NCBI GenBank assembly: GCA_041908795.1
Contig: JAYRER010000004.1
Location: 1 to 13,383, forward strand
Direction: 5' to 3'
Origin: CAYLHB01 sp041908795
Lineage (GTDB): Bacteria > Patescibacteriota > Minisyncoccia > Phycocordibacterales > UBA12088
Length of the DNA stretch: 13,383 nucleotides
Positions 13,046 to 13,383 of this stretch are shown piece after piece (the stretch's first letter is position 1; every line of letters starts with the position of its first letter). The position numbers were made by a program, and so were the translations under genes. The notes under the pieces were generated by a model that saw only the letters and a program-made list of their open reading frames with translations, did no database searches and was not told the DNA's origin.

Positions 13046-13383
13046 CTACTCCTTCATCAGTTGTGCGAGTTCAACAATTGAACGTTTCTTCGCAATCTTT
13101 AGCAGTTCTGGGAAGCCGGTCACGTTGATTGTGGGCAGGTCTCTATCCCGTTCCACTACAAAGTAGTGGTAGCAGTTAATCCGATTGTGCGGATCTTCAT
13201 TGAGATCGCACAGACTCCGAATTTTGCTGCACTCAACGTCGCAGCCCATTTCCATTAGAATGGTATCACGTGCGACTAATGTGCGAGCCACCTGACCGTT
13301 ATCCGGCCCAGTCTCAAGCGTTGTATTGGCAGGCAGAAGGTCGTCAGCGACTACAGTCTCGTTCTGTGTTGTGTCGGGAGCCA
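13046..13383 (-). CDS. Partial protein of unknown function with a four-cysteine cluster
   Basis: The minus-strand frame is open from the right edge to the TAG at 13048-13046, so the 5' end lies outside the window; the GTG at 13291 is most likely internal. About 112 residues are visible. A Thr/Asn/Asp-rich part (VVADDLLPANTTLETGPDNG) is followed by a cluster of four cysteines (C-x3-C-x6-C-x11-C, in MGCDVECSKIRSLCDLN and RINCYHYFVVE). It ends in a basic helix ELLKIAKKRSIVELAQLMKE. It is the first visible gene of the operon; its last codons hold the AAGGAG of the next gene. Export is likely by analogy with its neighbours but its N terminus is not visible. Confidence 0.7.
   Translation of the reverse strand, partial: APDTTQNETVVADDLLPANTTLETGPDNGQVARTLVARDTILMEMGCDVECSKIRSLCDLNEDPHNRINCYHYFVVERDRDLPTINVTGFPELLKIAKKRSIVELAQLMKE

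Noticed and set aside
1..13383. CRISPR array or insertion sequence
   Set aside because: No regularly spaced repeats, no transposase gene and no terminal inverted repeats with target duplications were seen; the only mobility gene is the recombinase at the left edge.

Overview
The window looks like a chromosomal segment of a Patescibacteria (CPR) genome, probably a Parcubacteria-type lineage. This is inferred from the short valyl-tRNA synthetase without a C-terminal arm, the TsaD with an extra internal segment, tRNAs with and without an encoded CCA, standard-code ORFs, and small lineage-type membrane proteins. No 16S or other decisive marker is present, so the placement is a judgement from style, not a measurement.

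Left part (1-2340): the 3' part of a large serine recombinase gene runs into a tRNA-Asn(GTT) gene on the opposite strand. Its stop codon lies in the tRNA anticodon loop, as expected for the edge of an element integrated into that tRNA; the element body would lie to the left, outside the window. Next come a glutaredoxin-like gene, tRNA-Arg(CCT), a small membrane protein and tRNA-Phe(GAA).

Middle (2320-7850): an unrecognised 200-residue gene, then a minus-strand block valS - PrsW-type membrane protease - Hsp20 with tiny gaps (translation plus membrane and protein quality control). A CPA2-type cation/proton antiporter is divergent from valS and ends at a hairpin terminator.

Right of centre (7864-10827): an exported cysteine-containing protein of unknown function, a structured gene-poor stretch of about 490 bases, a two-helix membrane protein resembling a SipW-type signal peptidase whose catalytic core is missing, and tsaD (t6A37 tRNA modification).

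Right end (10828-13383): a long leader with a strong hairpin precedes a small exported protein with two CxxC-bearing repeats. Facing it is a minus-strand operon of at least three unrecognised genes, two with clear export signals. The two sides meet at converging terminators. This block is visibly more GC-rich than the left part, and every start seen in it has a good Shine-Dalgarno sequence, whereas several left-hand genes look leaderless. It may be acquired DNA or a specialised envelope locus, and is with the signal-peptidase-like gene the least explained part of the window.
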